A stretch of DNA of 51,624 nucleotides. Source: Holtiella tumoricola (lineage in GTDB: Bacteria > Bacillota > Clostridia > Lachnospirales > Cellulosilyticaceae). The DNA lies in assembly GCF_027857615.1 (NCBI RefSeq), contig NZ_JAQIFT010000004.1, positions 1 through 51,624 on the forward strand, written 5' to 3'. The notes under the pieces were generated by a model, which made no database searches, was not told where the DNA came from, and worked only from the letters and a program-made list of their open reading frames with translations. Made by a program: the position numbers and the translations under genes. This document shows, one piece after another, positions 17,130-24,526 of this stretch (the stretch's first letter is position 1; each line of letters starts with the position of its first letter).

Positions 17130-17690
17130 TAAAACATAAGAAGCTAACCTAAGGCTGTCCTCCCTCTTTTATCTATGGACAGACTTAAGTTAGCTTCTTG
17201 GTGTTTGTGGCAAAAAGGCTCACGAGATAAGTTAAATCAAACTTCAAGGAGAATAAGTAAGTAAGGTGGAGGCTGTAGGTGTGTGTCCTTGCAAGTGATG
17301 AAGGTAAGCGTCTGTTAGTGAAAGGGATGCAGGGCATGTATCACGACGATTGGCTTCTTAAAGGACTTGTGAGGAGGCATCACTTTATGAGCGTAGACCC
17401 GAAAAACTTATATTTTAAAAGAAGTTTAATATGGCTTAAAGAAAGGTGAGTAGGTAGTGCCCTAGATCTATGAAGCTTGCCACCGCTCATAGTAGATCTA
17501 GTTGTTAAGAAAAAGTCTGTATGTAGGTAGGCAAGAGGGAGGACCTATACATATACATAGCTTTTTCTAAGTGAAGGTGTATCAATAACGGCCTAGGATA
17601 TGTTACTGATATGCGCCTTACACTCTATATATACAAATTGAGAGAGGGAATTCCTTACTTTTTCTACTGAAAAAATAAAATTTATTTAAT
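17130..17690. ncRNA. Large structured non-coding region, candidate ornate RNA
   Basis: About 560 bp without a gene, but dense in helices. (1) 17138-17200: an 11-bp stem AAGAAGCTAAC/GTTAGCTTCTT, extended inward by CTGTCC/GGACAG. (2) AAGTGATG (about 17293) pairs with CATCACTT (about 17378) and encloses a CGTC..GTGA/TCAC..GACG hairpin (about 17309-17349). (3) AAACTT/AAGTTT near 17405-17427. (4) 17462-17501: CTAGATCT/AGATCTAG. (5) 17509-17568: AGAAAAAG/CTTTTTCT plus ATGTA..TAGG/CCTATACAT. (6) 17571-17622: a long bulged stem. The strand is unresolved. TATAAT at 17694-17689, and helix 1 followed by a short T-run, favour the minus strand and the amidase leader; purine richness favours plus. Length and phage-gene linkage recall ROOL/GOLLD-type RNAs, but no sequence match was or could be tested. 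Confidence 0.55.
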
Positions 17691-17769
17691 TATACTAAAA
17701 AATTTGGTTCGGCATTGTACAAGTTACCTAATGAGACTTAAAACAAGTAGCTACATCCTTTGATGGAAG

Positions 17770-18495
17770 TTAAGGCTCCAATATAACTTCATCTTCCGTT
17801 ATAATACCGGTTATTTCTTCTAAACGTGCAAATTTATAAAAAGCATCGTAGTTAAACTTTTCTTTTTCTATAACTAAATAGCTTCTATTGGCACATTCAA
17901 TAATGGTTTTCTTAGTTGTACCATCTACAAGGCTAATAGTGCTGACATACCCACTATCTTTATTGACGCCACAAGCACCGATAAAGGCAATATCATAAGT
18001 GAAGCTTCTAATATAGCTTTCTGTAGCTGTACCAACGATTGCACCAACTTCATGGTTGAATTCACCACCGATACAGATGATTTTAATATGTGGATGAGCT
18101 TTAAGTTGGAATACGATCTCTAACATATTGGTTACAACAGTGACCTTCTTGTTGGCTGTTGCTAATTCTTTTGCAATCTCGAGGGTATTGGTAGAGGTGT
18201 CTAAAAAAACCGTATCGTTTTCTTGAATAAAGGTTAAGGCACTTCTGGCGATTTTTCTTTTCTCGTCAAGATTAATATTCTTTCTTTCATCAATAGTTCT
18301 TAGATCTTGGTGAGTTCTTTGTAGAATGGCGCCACCGTAGACTCTTTTTAGTTTTTGGTTATTCTCGAGTTCGCGTAAGTCTTTTCTTATGCAATCTTCA
18401 GTAACATTGAATTCCTTTGCTAAGTCTTTGACTTTTACTCGACCTTCGGCAGTAAGTTTATTTAAAATTCTTTTGTGACGTTCTTCTAAAAACAT
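17770..18495 (-). CDS. DeoR-family transcriptional regulator
   Basis: This 241-residue repressor-type protein has an N-terminal winged HTH (about 1-57: ERHKRILNKL, VKVKDLAKEFNVTEDCIRKDLREL) and the DeoR C-terminal sugar-phosphate-sensing domain (about 75-230: DTVFLDTSTNTLEIAKEL, VVTNMLEI, IGGEF, AFIGACGV). Family members release DNA on binding a phosphorylated sugar or intermediate. It diverges from the HAD phosphatase gene at 18700. A perfect direct repeat sits downstream of that gene's promoter, so it probably represses its neighbour. GCGAGGT precedes the ATG at 18495. The effector is unknown. Confidence 0.92.
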   Translation of the reverse strand: MFLEERHKRILNKLTAEGRVKVKDLAKEFNVTEDCIRKDLRELENNQKLKRVYGGAILQRTHQDLRTIDERKNINLDEKRKIARSALTFIQENDTVFLDTSTNTLEIAKELATANKKVTVVTNMLEIVFQLKAHPHIKIICIGGEFNHEVGAIVGTATESYIRSFTYDIAFIGACGVNKDSGYVSTISLVDGTTKKTIIECANRSYLVIEKEKFNYDAFYKFARLEEITGIITEDEVILEP

Positions 18496-18524
18496 TTTAT
18501 TTACCTCGCTTATAAGATGAGAAT

Positions 18525-18530
18525 ATTATA
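18525..18530 (-). promoter_or_regulatory. -10 element of the DeoR-family gene
   Basis: On the minus strand the segment reads TATAAT preceded by TG-T, an extended -10, with no good -35. The start codon lies 30 bases downstream. Confidence 0.5.
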
Positions 18531-18590
18531 ACATAGCTTTATAAGAAATATTACTTATTATTGTTTGTTATTGTTTTGTATTAATTGATA

Positions 18591-18619
18591 TTGATTTTGT
18601 CTGGCACAAGGATTATAAT
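18591..18619 (+). promoter_or_regulatory. Promoter of the HAD phosphatase gene
   Basis: TTGATT (18591-18596), a 17-nt spacer and TATAAT (18614-18619). Transcription should start near 18626, upstream of the direct repeat. Confidence 0.75.
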
Positions 18620-18637
18620 AGGGGTGTAAGTAAAAAA

Positions 18638-18667
18638 TAGCGTGATAAGGTCAAGCTTAGCGTGATA
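18638..18667 (+). promoter_or_regulatory. Direct-repeat operator candidate for the DeoR-family regulator
   Basis: TAGCGTGATA occurs twice (18638-18647 and 18658-18667), 20 bp apart start to start, or two helical turns. It lies just downstream of the predicted transcription start, where bound repressor would block elongation. Two CG-containing identical copies are unusual in such AT-rich intergenic DNA. Confidence 0.6.
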
Positions 18668-18699
18668 TTTTATTTAATAACGGAAAGGACTTATTAGCT

Positions 18700-19488
18700 A
18701 TGGTGAAAGCAATCTTTTTTGATATCGATGGAACATTAGTAAGTTTTAAAAACCATCAAATTCCTGAAACGACAAAACAAGCATTAAAAGCATTAAGAGA
18801 AAAAGACATTAAAATATTTATTGCAACGGGGCGTTCTCCTTCACAGTTATCAGTGCTTAAAGAATACATTGATTTTGAGTTTGATGGATATATTGCTATG
18901 AATGGACAATACTGTTTTAATCAAAAGGAGGTTATTCATAAGCAAATGGTATCAAAAGAGGATATAGAAAGTATACTTCCTTACTTAGAAGAAAGATCAG
19001 AGATTGCTTGTAGCTTTGTAGAAGTCGATTATGTATATTTTAATCAAGCAAATGAAAAGGTTAATAATCTTTGGGCAAAGTTAGGAAGTGCTGCGCCTAA
19101 ACTCTATGTAGATGAAGCTGTGCGTGCACTGACTCAGCCAACTTATCAATTAAGTATATACATTACAGAAGATGAAGAAGAGGAAGTGCTAAGATATCTT
19201 CCAAATTGTAAAGCAGCTAGATGGCATCCAACGTTCACAGATATTATTCCTAAAGATGGTGGGAAAAATACTGGTATTGGGAAAGTGCTTGAATACTATG
19301 ATATTGATCTTACTGAAACAATGGCCTTTGGTGATGGAGGCAATGATAAAGATATGCTTCAATATGTCAATATTGGAGTAGCTATGGGAAATGCAACAGA
19401 TGATGTTAAAGCTGTTGCAGATTATATTACATCAGAAGTTGATGATAATGGTATTATGAATGCATTGAAACATTTTAAGGTTATTTAA
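18700..19488 (+). CDS. HAD-superfamily (Cof-type, IIB) sugar phosphatase
   Basis: This 262-residue hydrolase has the four HAD motifs. Motif I is FFDIDGTL, with nucleophile Asp8 and acid/base Asp10. Motif II is FIATGRSP with Thr. The lysine motif is IPKDGGKNTGIG, and motif IV is AFGDGGNDKDML. The type IIB cap lies between (about 85-190). Cof-like enzymes dephosphorylate sugar phosphates, nucleotides or related metabolites. Monocistronic, with its own promoter, the direct-repeat operator and a terminator at 19494, it is probably controlled by the divergent DeoR-family protein. The phosphatase may adjust the level of the regulator's effector; that is inference. The ribosome-binding site is AAAGGA. 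Confidence 0.92.
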   Translation: MVKAIFFDIDGTLVSFKNHQIPETTKQALKALREKDIKIFIATGRSPSQLSVLKEYIDFEFDGYIAMNGQYCFNQKEVIHKQMVSKEDIESILPYLEERSEIACSFVEVDYVYFNQANEKVNNLWAKLGSAAPKLYVDEAVRALTQPTYQLSIYITEDEEEEVLRYLPNCKAARWHPTFTDIIPKDGGKNTGIGKVLEYYDIDLTETMAFGDGGNDKDMLQYVNIGVAMGNATDDVKAVADYITSEVDDNGIMNALKHFKVI

Positions 19489-19493
19489 GATAG

Positions 19494-19531
19494 AAAGCTG
19501 GCTTCTCTTAAGGTGAGAAGCCAGCTTTTTT
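19494..19531. terminator. Bidirectional terminator between HAD and GH123-like genes
   Basis: A perfect 14-bp stem (19494-19507 with 19515-19528) has a 7-nt loop and a T-tract on the plus strand. The convergent minus-strand operon ends at 19545, so the hairpin likely serves both. Confidence 0.9.
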
Positions 19532-19544
19532 ATGTATAAAGTGA

Positions 19545-21167
19545 TTAATCTATAGTTTGTAATGCATTCAAGGTAGAAAGTAGGGTGTGCTTAGTTTGGC
19601 GATAAAGCACTAGATCTGTTTCATAATCCTTATAACCACGTGCTAAGGTATGCACAAGTTGATCACAAAGTGCTGGATTCATCTTTTTGAGTAACTGAAT
19701 CAGTTCTAAGTCTTCAAATCCAATGCGATGCCCTTCTAAGCGTGTACAAGAAATAGCGCCACTGTAATGAGGATAGAAGATTCCACAATCACCAGCAGGA
19801 AGCTGTGAAGCATAATCGCTATGGTAGTTTGTATATTCCTCAGTATTCATACACACACAAGATTGCTCGTAAGGATTAACTTTGAAATAACTACCGCCCC
19901 AATGTAAAAAGCCATCTACATCATATAAAGAAGCTACCCAACCAAAAAGTACAGTGCGGATTCTTTCCATATCCAGTAAGCGATTCAGATATGGGCCAGT
20001 AGGTTCTAAACATGTATAAACCCATACACGATCCCCTTCAGAAATACGGTGATTATAAAAGTCTAAGTCATGTTCATAATCAGCAACATTAGGACACCAG
20101 ATAGTAAGGCTTCCTTCAATAGGCTTAGCACTCTTATTAGCATCTAAAATTGGAATGTTTGGCATAACAGATTTCAAAATAGATACACCCTGTTTGTAGA
20201 CAGTACTAGAAACATCTAAGGGTTCATCAAAGAAGCTTTGAATCCAACGTTCTTCTAAATTGTGTTTGACAAGATAAGCATAGAGCTGTTCTCCAATAGA
20301 AGCGAGTGTAGATTCTCCGGAGCCTGGGATAGGTTCACCAGTGATCATCACTTCAGCTTCACTTGCCATCCAATCCCCATCTTTTCTGCCTGCTACAGTA
20401 GCACATTGAATATAATACAGGCCACATTCATCAATGATTTGAATAAGTTTATCAAGTTTCTTTTCATTAAGTACAAGTGTATGGTCCTTGATTTGTTCAA
20501 AGAAAAGAGTAGGTTGTAGCCAAGCTGTATTCTGTCTTCCATAATGCGCTAGTTTGAAATAGGATTTTACATGTGCAAGCCATCTGTCACTCCAAGGTGT
20601 GCAATAGTGTAATTCGGCTACGTTATCTAAGTTGATCCAATTGACATACTTATGAGAGTCTTTGCCACATGGTGGTACGCATACAGGGAAGGCATCTACA
20701 ATAAGTGTTACCTTTCTTGTTAAAGTGCCAACTGTAATAAGAATATCCCATTTTTGCTGAGTATACTTAGATACGTTTACAAGAGATCTAAAGGCTACAG
20801 CTAAAGAAGTACCAGTTGCTTGTAAGATATTGCGCATAGGTCTTAAAGCTTCATAAATCATAAAAGGTGCACGGCGAATGGTATAAGGATTATACATATG
20901 ATCTATACATTCGGTGCGAGTAGTAAGGCCTGTATTATGTTCAACGGGTACAGGAACAAGTTCAAAAAGCTTATAGTTTCCATGAGGACCTATAATTTCA
21001 AAAGTAACACAATCCCCTGGTGTTAAGTCTGAAACCATAAGATGAGCGCTAGCAAAACTATTAGAAGCGCTACTGATTTGATAAATTTCTTTGCCTAAAT
21101 GTGCATTTGTATCTGGATATAAAGCATCTAATTCATCGAAAATACCTACGTTAAAATGTGGCTTCAT
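19545..21167 (-). CDS. Second GH123-like (DUF4091) protein
   Basis: This 540-residue protein is a distant paralogue of the one at 2753. The acid pair Asp314-Glu315 occurs in QSFFDEP, and GFLHWGGSYF (about 423) matches the motif near the end of the barrel in the paralogue. The N-terminal 160 residues are beta-rich and include DCVTFEI and KVTLIVDAFP, a DUF4091-style accessory domain. No signal peptide is visible. It is the last gene of the minus-strand operon GH33 - DUF4838 - GH123-like, 38 bp after its neighbour. The ribosome-binding AAGGAG is rather far (14 bases) from the ATG, and no better start exists. Activity on beta-GalNAc is the family precedent; divergence between the two copies suggests different linkages. 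Confidence 0.75.
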   Translation of the reverse strand: MKPHFNVGIFDELDALYPDTNAHLGKEIYQISSASNSFASAHLMVSDLTPGDCVTFEIIGPHGNYKLFELVPVPVEHNTGLTTRTECIDHMYNPYTIRRAPFMIYEALRPMRNILQATGTSLAVAFRSLVNVSKYTQQKWDILITVGTLTRKVTLIVDAFPVCVPPCGKDSHKYVNWINLDNVAELHYCTPWSDRWLAHVKSYFKLAHYGRQNTAWLQPTLFFEQIKDHTLVLNEKKLDKLIQIIDECGLYYIQCATVAGRKDGDWMASEAEVMITGEPIPGSGESTLASIGEQLYAYLVKHNLEERWIQSFFDEPLDVSSTVYKQGVSILKSVMPNIPILDANKSAKPIEGSLTIWCPNVADYEHDLDFYNHRISEGDRVWVYTCLEPTGPYLNRLLDMERIRTVLFGWVASLYDVDGFLHWGGSYFKVNPYEQSCVCMNTEEYTNYHSDYASQLPAGDCGIFYPHYSGAISCTRLEGHRIGFEDLELIQLLKKMNPALCDQLVHTLARGYKDYETDLVLYRQTKHTLLSTLNALQTID

Positions 21168-21205
21168 GACTTTATAACAATCTCCTTTTGGATGATATAG
21201 TAAAT

Positions 21206-22828
21206 TTATAAATCAAGTTGGGATAATGCGTCAGTAACAAATTGGTCAACAGTAATCTTCCATTCTTCAACCATATGAAGTTGGCACTTTCTTGCAACCT
21301 TTGCAAAACGTGCAATACGTTCTAATTGTTGTTTGGGTGTACCGTACTTAAGATAGATACCCGCATAATCTATAGGAAGTGCAGCCACTTGAACACGAAG
21401 TAATAAGTCTTCATCATATGCTACACTTGCTTTTGCTTTGTCAAAGAGTTCTACATAGTATTTGAAAAGCTTTTTAGTTAAAAAGGTCTTCTTAGCATCT
21501 TCAGGGTTACCAAAGATATCTAGGCGATGATTGTGTTTTTCTTGTGCATCATGAATGGTCTTAATATATTCAAGGATAAAAGGTGCACCCTCTTGATAAT
21601 AACCTTTGCAAAAATCTTCTAGATGTGCATTTACATCACAGTATGGATCCCATGCCAGTTTGGCAAGTAAGTAACCACGTAAGTCACTCCATTCACCACC
21701 TATTTCTCTATTACATTGGCTAAAGAGAAGTTTCACGTTGTTTTTGACAAAGAACTGCATATTTGGAGCAAGAGTACGTAAGTTAGGGAAAGGACTCACT
21801 AAGTTTCTAAATTGGATATTGTAATCCCAAAGTGAAACATTCTGGGAGATACTTGCCCAAAATTCTAATTCTTCCTTGCTTTCTTTTGAAGTAGGATCGA
21901 TAGCAATTGGAAGTCCTCTGTTTGCTTCAATATTGCAAGTCATAATATGTACATTTTTTGTAGGACGTGTATGCTTTGGTGGTTTTCTAGTATACCAGTA
22001 TGAGAGCGTAGAAATAACTTTATCAGGATAGGTATCAGCTACATGGTTAACAAAGTTAAGTACGGATCCCATAGGACTTTCATCGTAGTCATCAATCTTT
22101 TTGCAATGTTCACATTGGCAATAGTTATTGTCATCGTTTTGGCTTACAGACCAGTAGCGACACTCAGGTTTCTCATCCATGAACTTTTTAAGGTTTTCAA
22201 TCATAATCTTTTGTACTTCCGGATTACTTAAGCAAGGTTCTCCTTGAGGATGACGCTCACCATTAAGAAGTGCAAAGTATTCAGGATGTTCGTTGAAGTA
22301 TTTACTACTTGGTAAGAGGTCTTGGAAAGAGTGACACCAAAATCCCCAACCTTCATGAACTTTACTTTGTGCAGCTTTGTGTTTTTCTGCAAAGGCTTTA
22401 TTTTCAAAAGCCTTATAATAAATTTCACGGTATTCAATAGGAGGGACATAACTATAGTGATCCAGTGCGATAGAGAGGTTAGGGTATGCTGGAATGAAGT
22501 CTACATCTGGTGTGAAGTAGCGACAGCCTACTAATCTTTCTAACAAATCATAAACAGCATAAACAAAGGCTTGCTCGTTTTCTGACTCAAAAATAAGCTC
22601 AGTGTGATCAGTGCTTTGTGCAGTATAATAAGCAAAACCATTATGTCCATATTGATTAGATGTTTTAAAAATAACTTGGTTAAGTAACTTCTCATTAGAT
22701 TCTAATGAGAAGTTTAATTTTGTGATTTTTTCTAGATAATGTGTAAGGATAGTAGCGCTGCGGTAACTTGTGTCAGTTGGATGAATACTACATAGTACTT
22801 GATTTTCCTTCGAAAAATGAAAGTCCAT
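21206..22828 (-). CDS. DUF4838-domain protein, putative glycoside hydrolase
   Basis: A 540-residue protein. Residues 1-110 look like the alpha/beta 'helper' domain found before GH20/GH67-type barrels (AFVYAVYDLLERLVGCRYFTPD at 87-108). The DUF4838 hallmark is SVSQNDDNNYCQCEHC (227-242), with Cys237, Cys239 and Cys242, possibly a metal-binding cluster. The barrel continues to about 410 and a helical tail follows. No signal peptide is present. The gene lies 15 bp downstream of the sialidase and 38 bp upstream of a GH123-like gene, so it very likely acts on the same glycans. DUF4838 has no function that I can state with certainty; hexosaminidase- or uronidase-like activity is inferred from fold resemblance only. 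Confidence 0.7.
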   Translation of the reverse strand: MDFHFSKENQVLCSIHPTDTSYRSATILTHYLEKITKLNFSLESNEKLLNQVIFKTSNQYGHNGFAYYTAQSTDHTELIFESENEQAFVYAVYDLLERLVGCRYFTPDVDFIPAYPNLSIALDHYSYVPPIEYREIYYKAFENKAFAEKHKAAQSKVHEGWGFWCHSFQDLLPSSKYFNEHPEYFALLNGERHPQGEPCLSNPEVQKIMIENLKKFMDEKPECRYWSVSQNDDNNYCQCEHCKKIDDYDESPMGSVLNFVNHVADTYPDKVISTLSYWYTRKPPKHTRPTKNVHIMTCNIEANRGLPIAIDPTSKESKEELEFWASISQNVSLWDYNIQFRNLVSPFPNLRTLAPNMQFFVKNNVKLLFSQCNREIGGEWSDLRGYLLAKLAWDPYCDVNAHLEDFCKGYYQEGAPFILEYIKTIHDAQEKHNHRLDIFGNPEDAKKTFLTKKLFKYYVELFDKAKASVAYDEDLLLRVQVAALPIDYAGIYLKYGTPKQQLERIARFAKVARKCQLHMVEEWKITVDQFVTDALSQLDL

Positions 22829-22843
22829 AAAAGCCTCCGAAAT

Positions 22844-24367
22844 TTAATTTGTAGTAGGAAGTGTTTCTAAACTACTTTCAAGCGTAGCATCTTGGAAGGT
22901 AGTTGTAATTTGAAGAACAGCTTGCTCAAGATCAGAAATCATACAGTTTTGAACAGCTAAGCTTAGTGTATCTAGAGTTGTTGCTTGAAGATAGAGTTCG
23001 TATACAAAGTAATCATCTTCTTTAAGTGTTGGAACAAGTTGAAGTGGCAACGTAGAAGTTACTTCTATATGCTCTAAATCATGTGCATCTGTATTGTGCT
23101 GCTTAGCACGTAAGATGATGGTGTCGTTATGATGGAAACCTAAGACATTAAGATTGAGTAAAGCAAAGCTATTTGCCTTAAGTTTTAATGTAAGGAGTTT
23201 GTACCATTCATCTTGGTGTGTCATATTAAGGTAATGTCCCATAGAGTATACAGGGAAACGGTGTACCTTACTTATTGCTTGGTGATCATAAGTTGTATGG
23301 TTTTGCATAATAGCAGGAAGGTAGCAACTTAAGTTGTGGCAAACAATATTTCCTCTTTGTTCTGTAAGAAGGTAGAGGGCTTGGTTTGTCTCGTCATAAG
23401 TAAAGCAAGAATAACCATCATTAGAGTCGTGAATAACTTCAGCAATAGTATTCCAGTGAATGAAGTCATCAGTAGCCATAAGTGTAAGTTTGTTACGTTC
23501 CCAAGAAATGCCTGAATGCTGAGGTGTGGCATATACACCATAAGTTTTGTGGTTTGGTGCAGTAAATTTAAGAATAGGAGATTGACAGCCTCCACGTTCG
23601 TAAATAGTATTATTAGAAATATGAGGCACCCAAGTCTTACCTAAGTCAGAAGTTGTATAGAAGGCACGTGCATCAGTAAGCGGTGCACGACAGGACATAA
23701 GGATTTGGTTTGACTTATATTCTACAACTGAACTTTCTGAAGTATAGGTATCAATGCGTGTCTCACCTTGATGCCAAGTTTCGCCGTGGTCAGTAGAGTA
23801 GACAATACCTGCTGTTGAACGAATGTTAGTATTTGGTGGAACCCAACGTTGAATAGGTATAACCAATGTACCATCTTCTAATTGGATACCATTACCTGGT
23901 CCTTGAAGGAAGAGGTTACAATCATCATCATAGAATTTTTTGAGGCTAATTTCTTCAGACCAAGTTTTACCGTCATCATCAGAATAGGCATAAACTAAGT
24001 CTTGCATTTTGTGGTTATGAGAATCTAAATGCATATGTAAATCAAGTGCTAAAGCGAATAAGAAGATACGTCCAGTCACATGGTCAACAACGATACAACC
24101 ATCCATTTTTCTAGAATGTTCAGGATGGATACCGCGTCTATGATGAACGATTTGTTTATCTATCCAAGTTTTACCTCCATCTTCACTTCTAGCAATACCG
24201 ATATCAATCATATTATAGTCGCTAGCATCTACATAACGAATATCACTACCAGCAATGAGTGTACCTTTTTTGGTGATAGTCATAAATGGGATACGGAAAT
24301 AATTTGAATTGAAATCTTGATTGTGTTCAAAAACTATTGATTGAGGTAAAACATTTTGTGCAAACAT
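22844..24367 (-). CDS. Exo-alpha-sialidase, GH33-like
   Basis: This 507-residue enzyme releases terminal sialic acid. The arginine motif FRIP (24-27, Arg25) is followed by four Asp-boxes: SEDGGKTW (61-68), SDDDGKTW (129-136), STDHGETW (191-198) and TSDLGKTW (239-246). These mark the six-bladed propeller. A second-arginine region (SCRAPLTDARAF, about 225-236) and an acidic stretch ESSVVE (211-216) agree with the family. The last 150 residues form a beta-rich domain, perhaps lectin-like. No signal peptide or anchor exists, unusual for a sialidase and consistent with desialylation after uptake. AAAGGAG lies before the ATG. It is the first gene of its operon, whose upstream region carries the TAGTAAA word (minus strand, 24431-24425). 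Confidence 0.88.
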   Translation of the reverse strand: MFAQNVLPQSIVFEHNQDFNSNYFRIPFMTITKKGTLIAGSDIRYVDASDYNMIDIGIARSEDGGKTWIDKQIVHHRRGIHPEHSRKMDGCIVVDHVTGRIFLFALALDLHMHLDSHNHKMQDLVYAYSDDDGKTWSEEISLKKFYDDDCNLFLQGPGNGIQLEDGTLVIPIQRWVPPNTNIRSTAGIVYSTDHGETWHQGETRIDTYTSESSVVEYKSNQILMSCRAPLTDARAFYTTSDLGKTWVPHISNNTIYERGGCQSPILKFTAPNHKTYGVYATPQHSGISWERNKLTLMATDDFIHWNTIAEVIHDSNDGYSCFTYDETNQALYLLTEQRGNIVCHNLSCYLPAIMQNHTTYDHQAISKVHRFPVYSMGHYLNMTHQDEWYKLLTLKLKANSFALLNLNVLGFHHNDTIILRAKQHNTDAHDLEHIEVTSTLPLQLVPTLKEDDYFVYELYLQATTLDTLSLAVQNCMISDLEQAVLQITTTFQDATLESSLETLPTTN

Positions 24368-24526
24368 ACTAATGCTCCTTTCAAACTCGTGGTAATACTC
24401 CTATAATAAAATAAAAACTAAAATTTTACTATAAAAAAGTGAAAAAATATATGAATTATGTTAATTATGTTGTATGATAGATTTTATCTATTTTAAACAA
24501 AAAGACTATAAAAGAGGGATTAAAGC

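Noticed and set aside
17647..17659. GGAATTC sequence recurring at 17096-17102, taken as possible direct repeats around the structured region
   Set aside because: Only seven identical bases, one copy being part of the amidase translation start; not convincing as target-site duplication.
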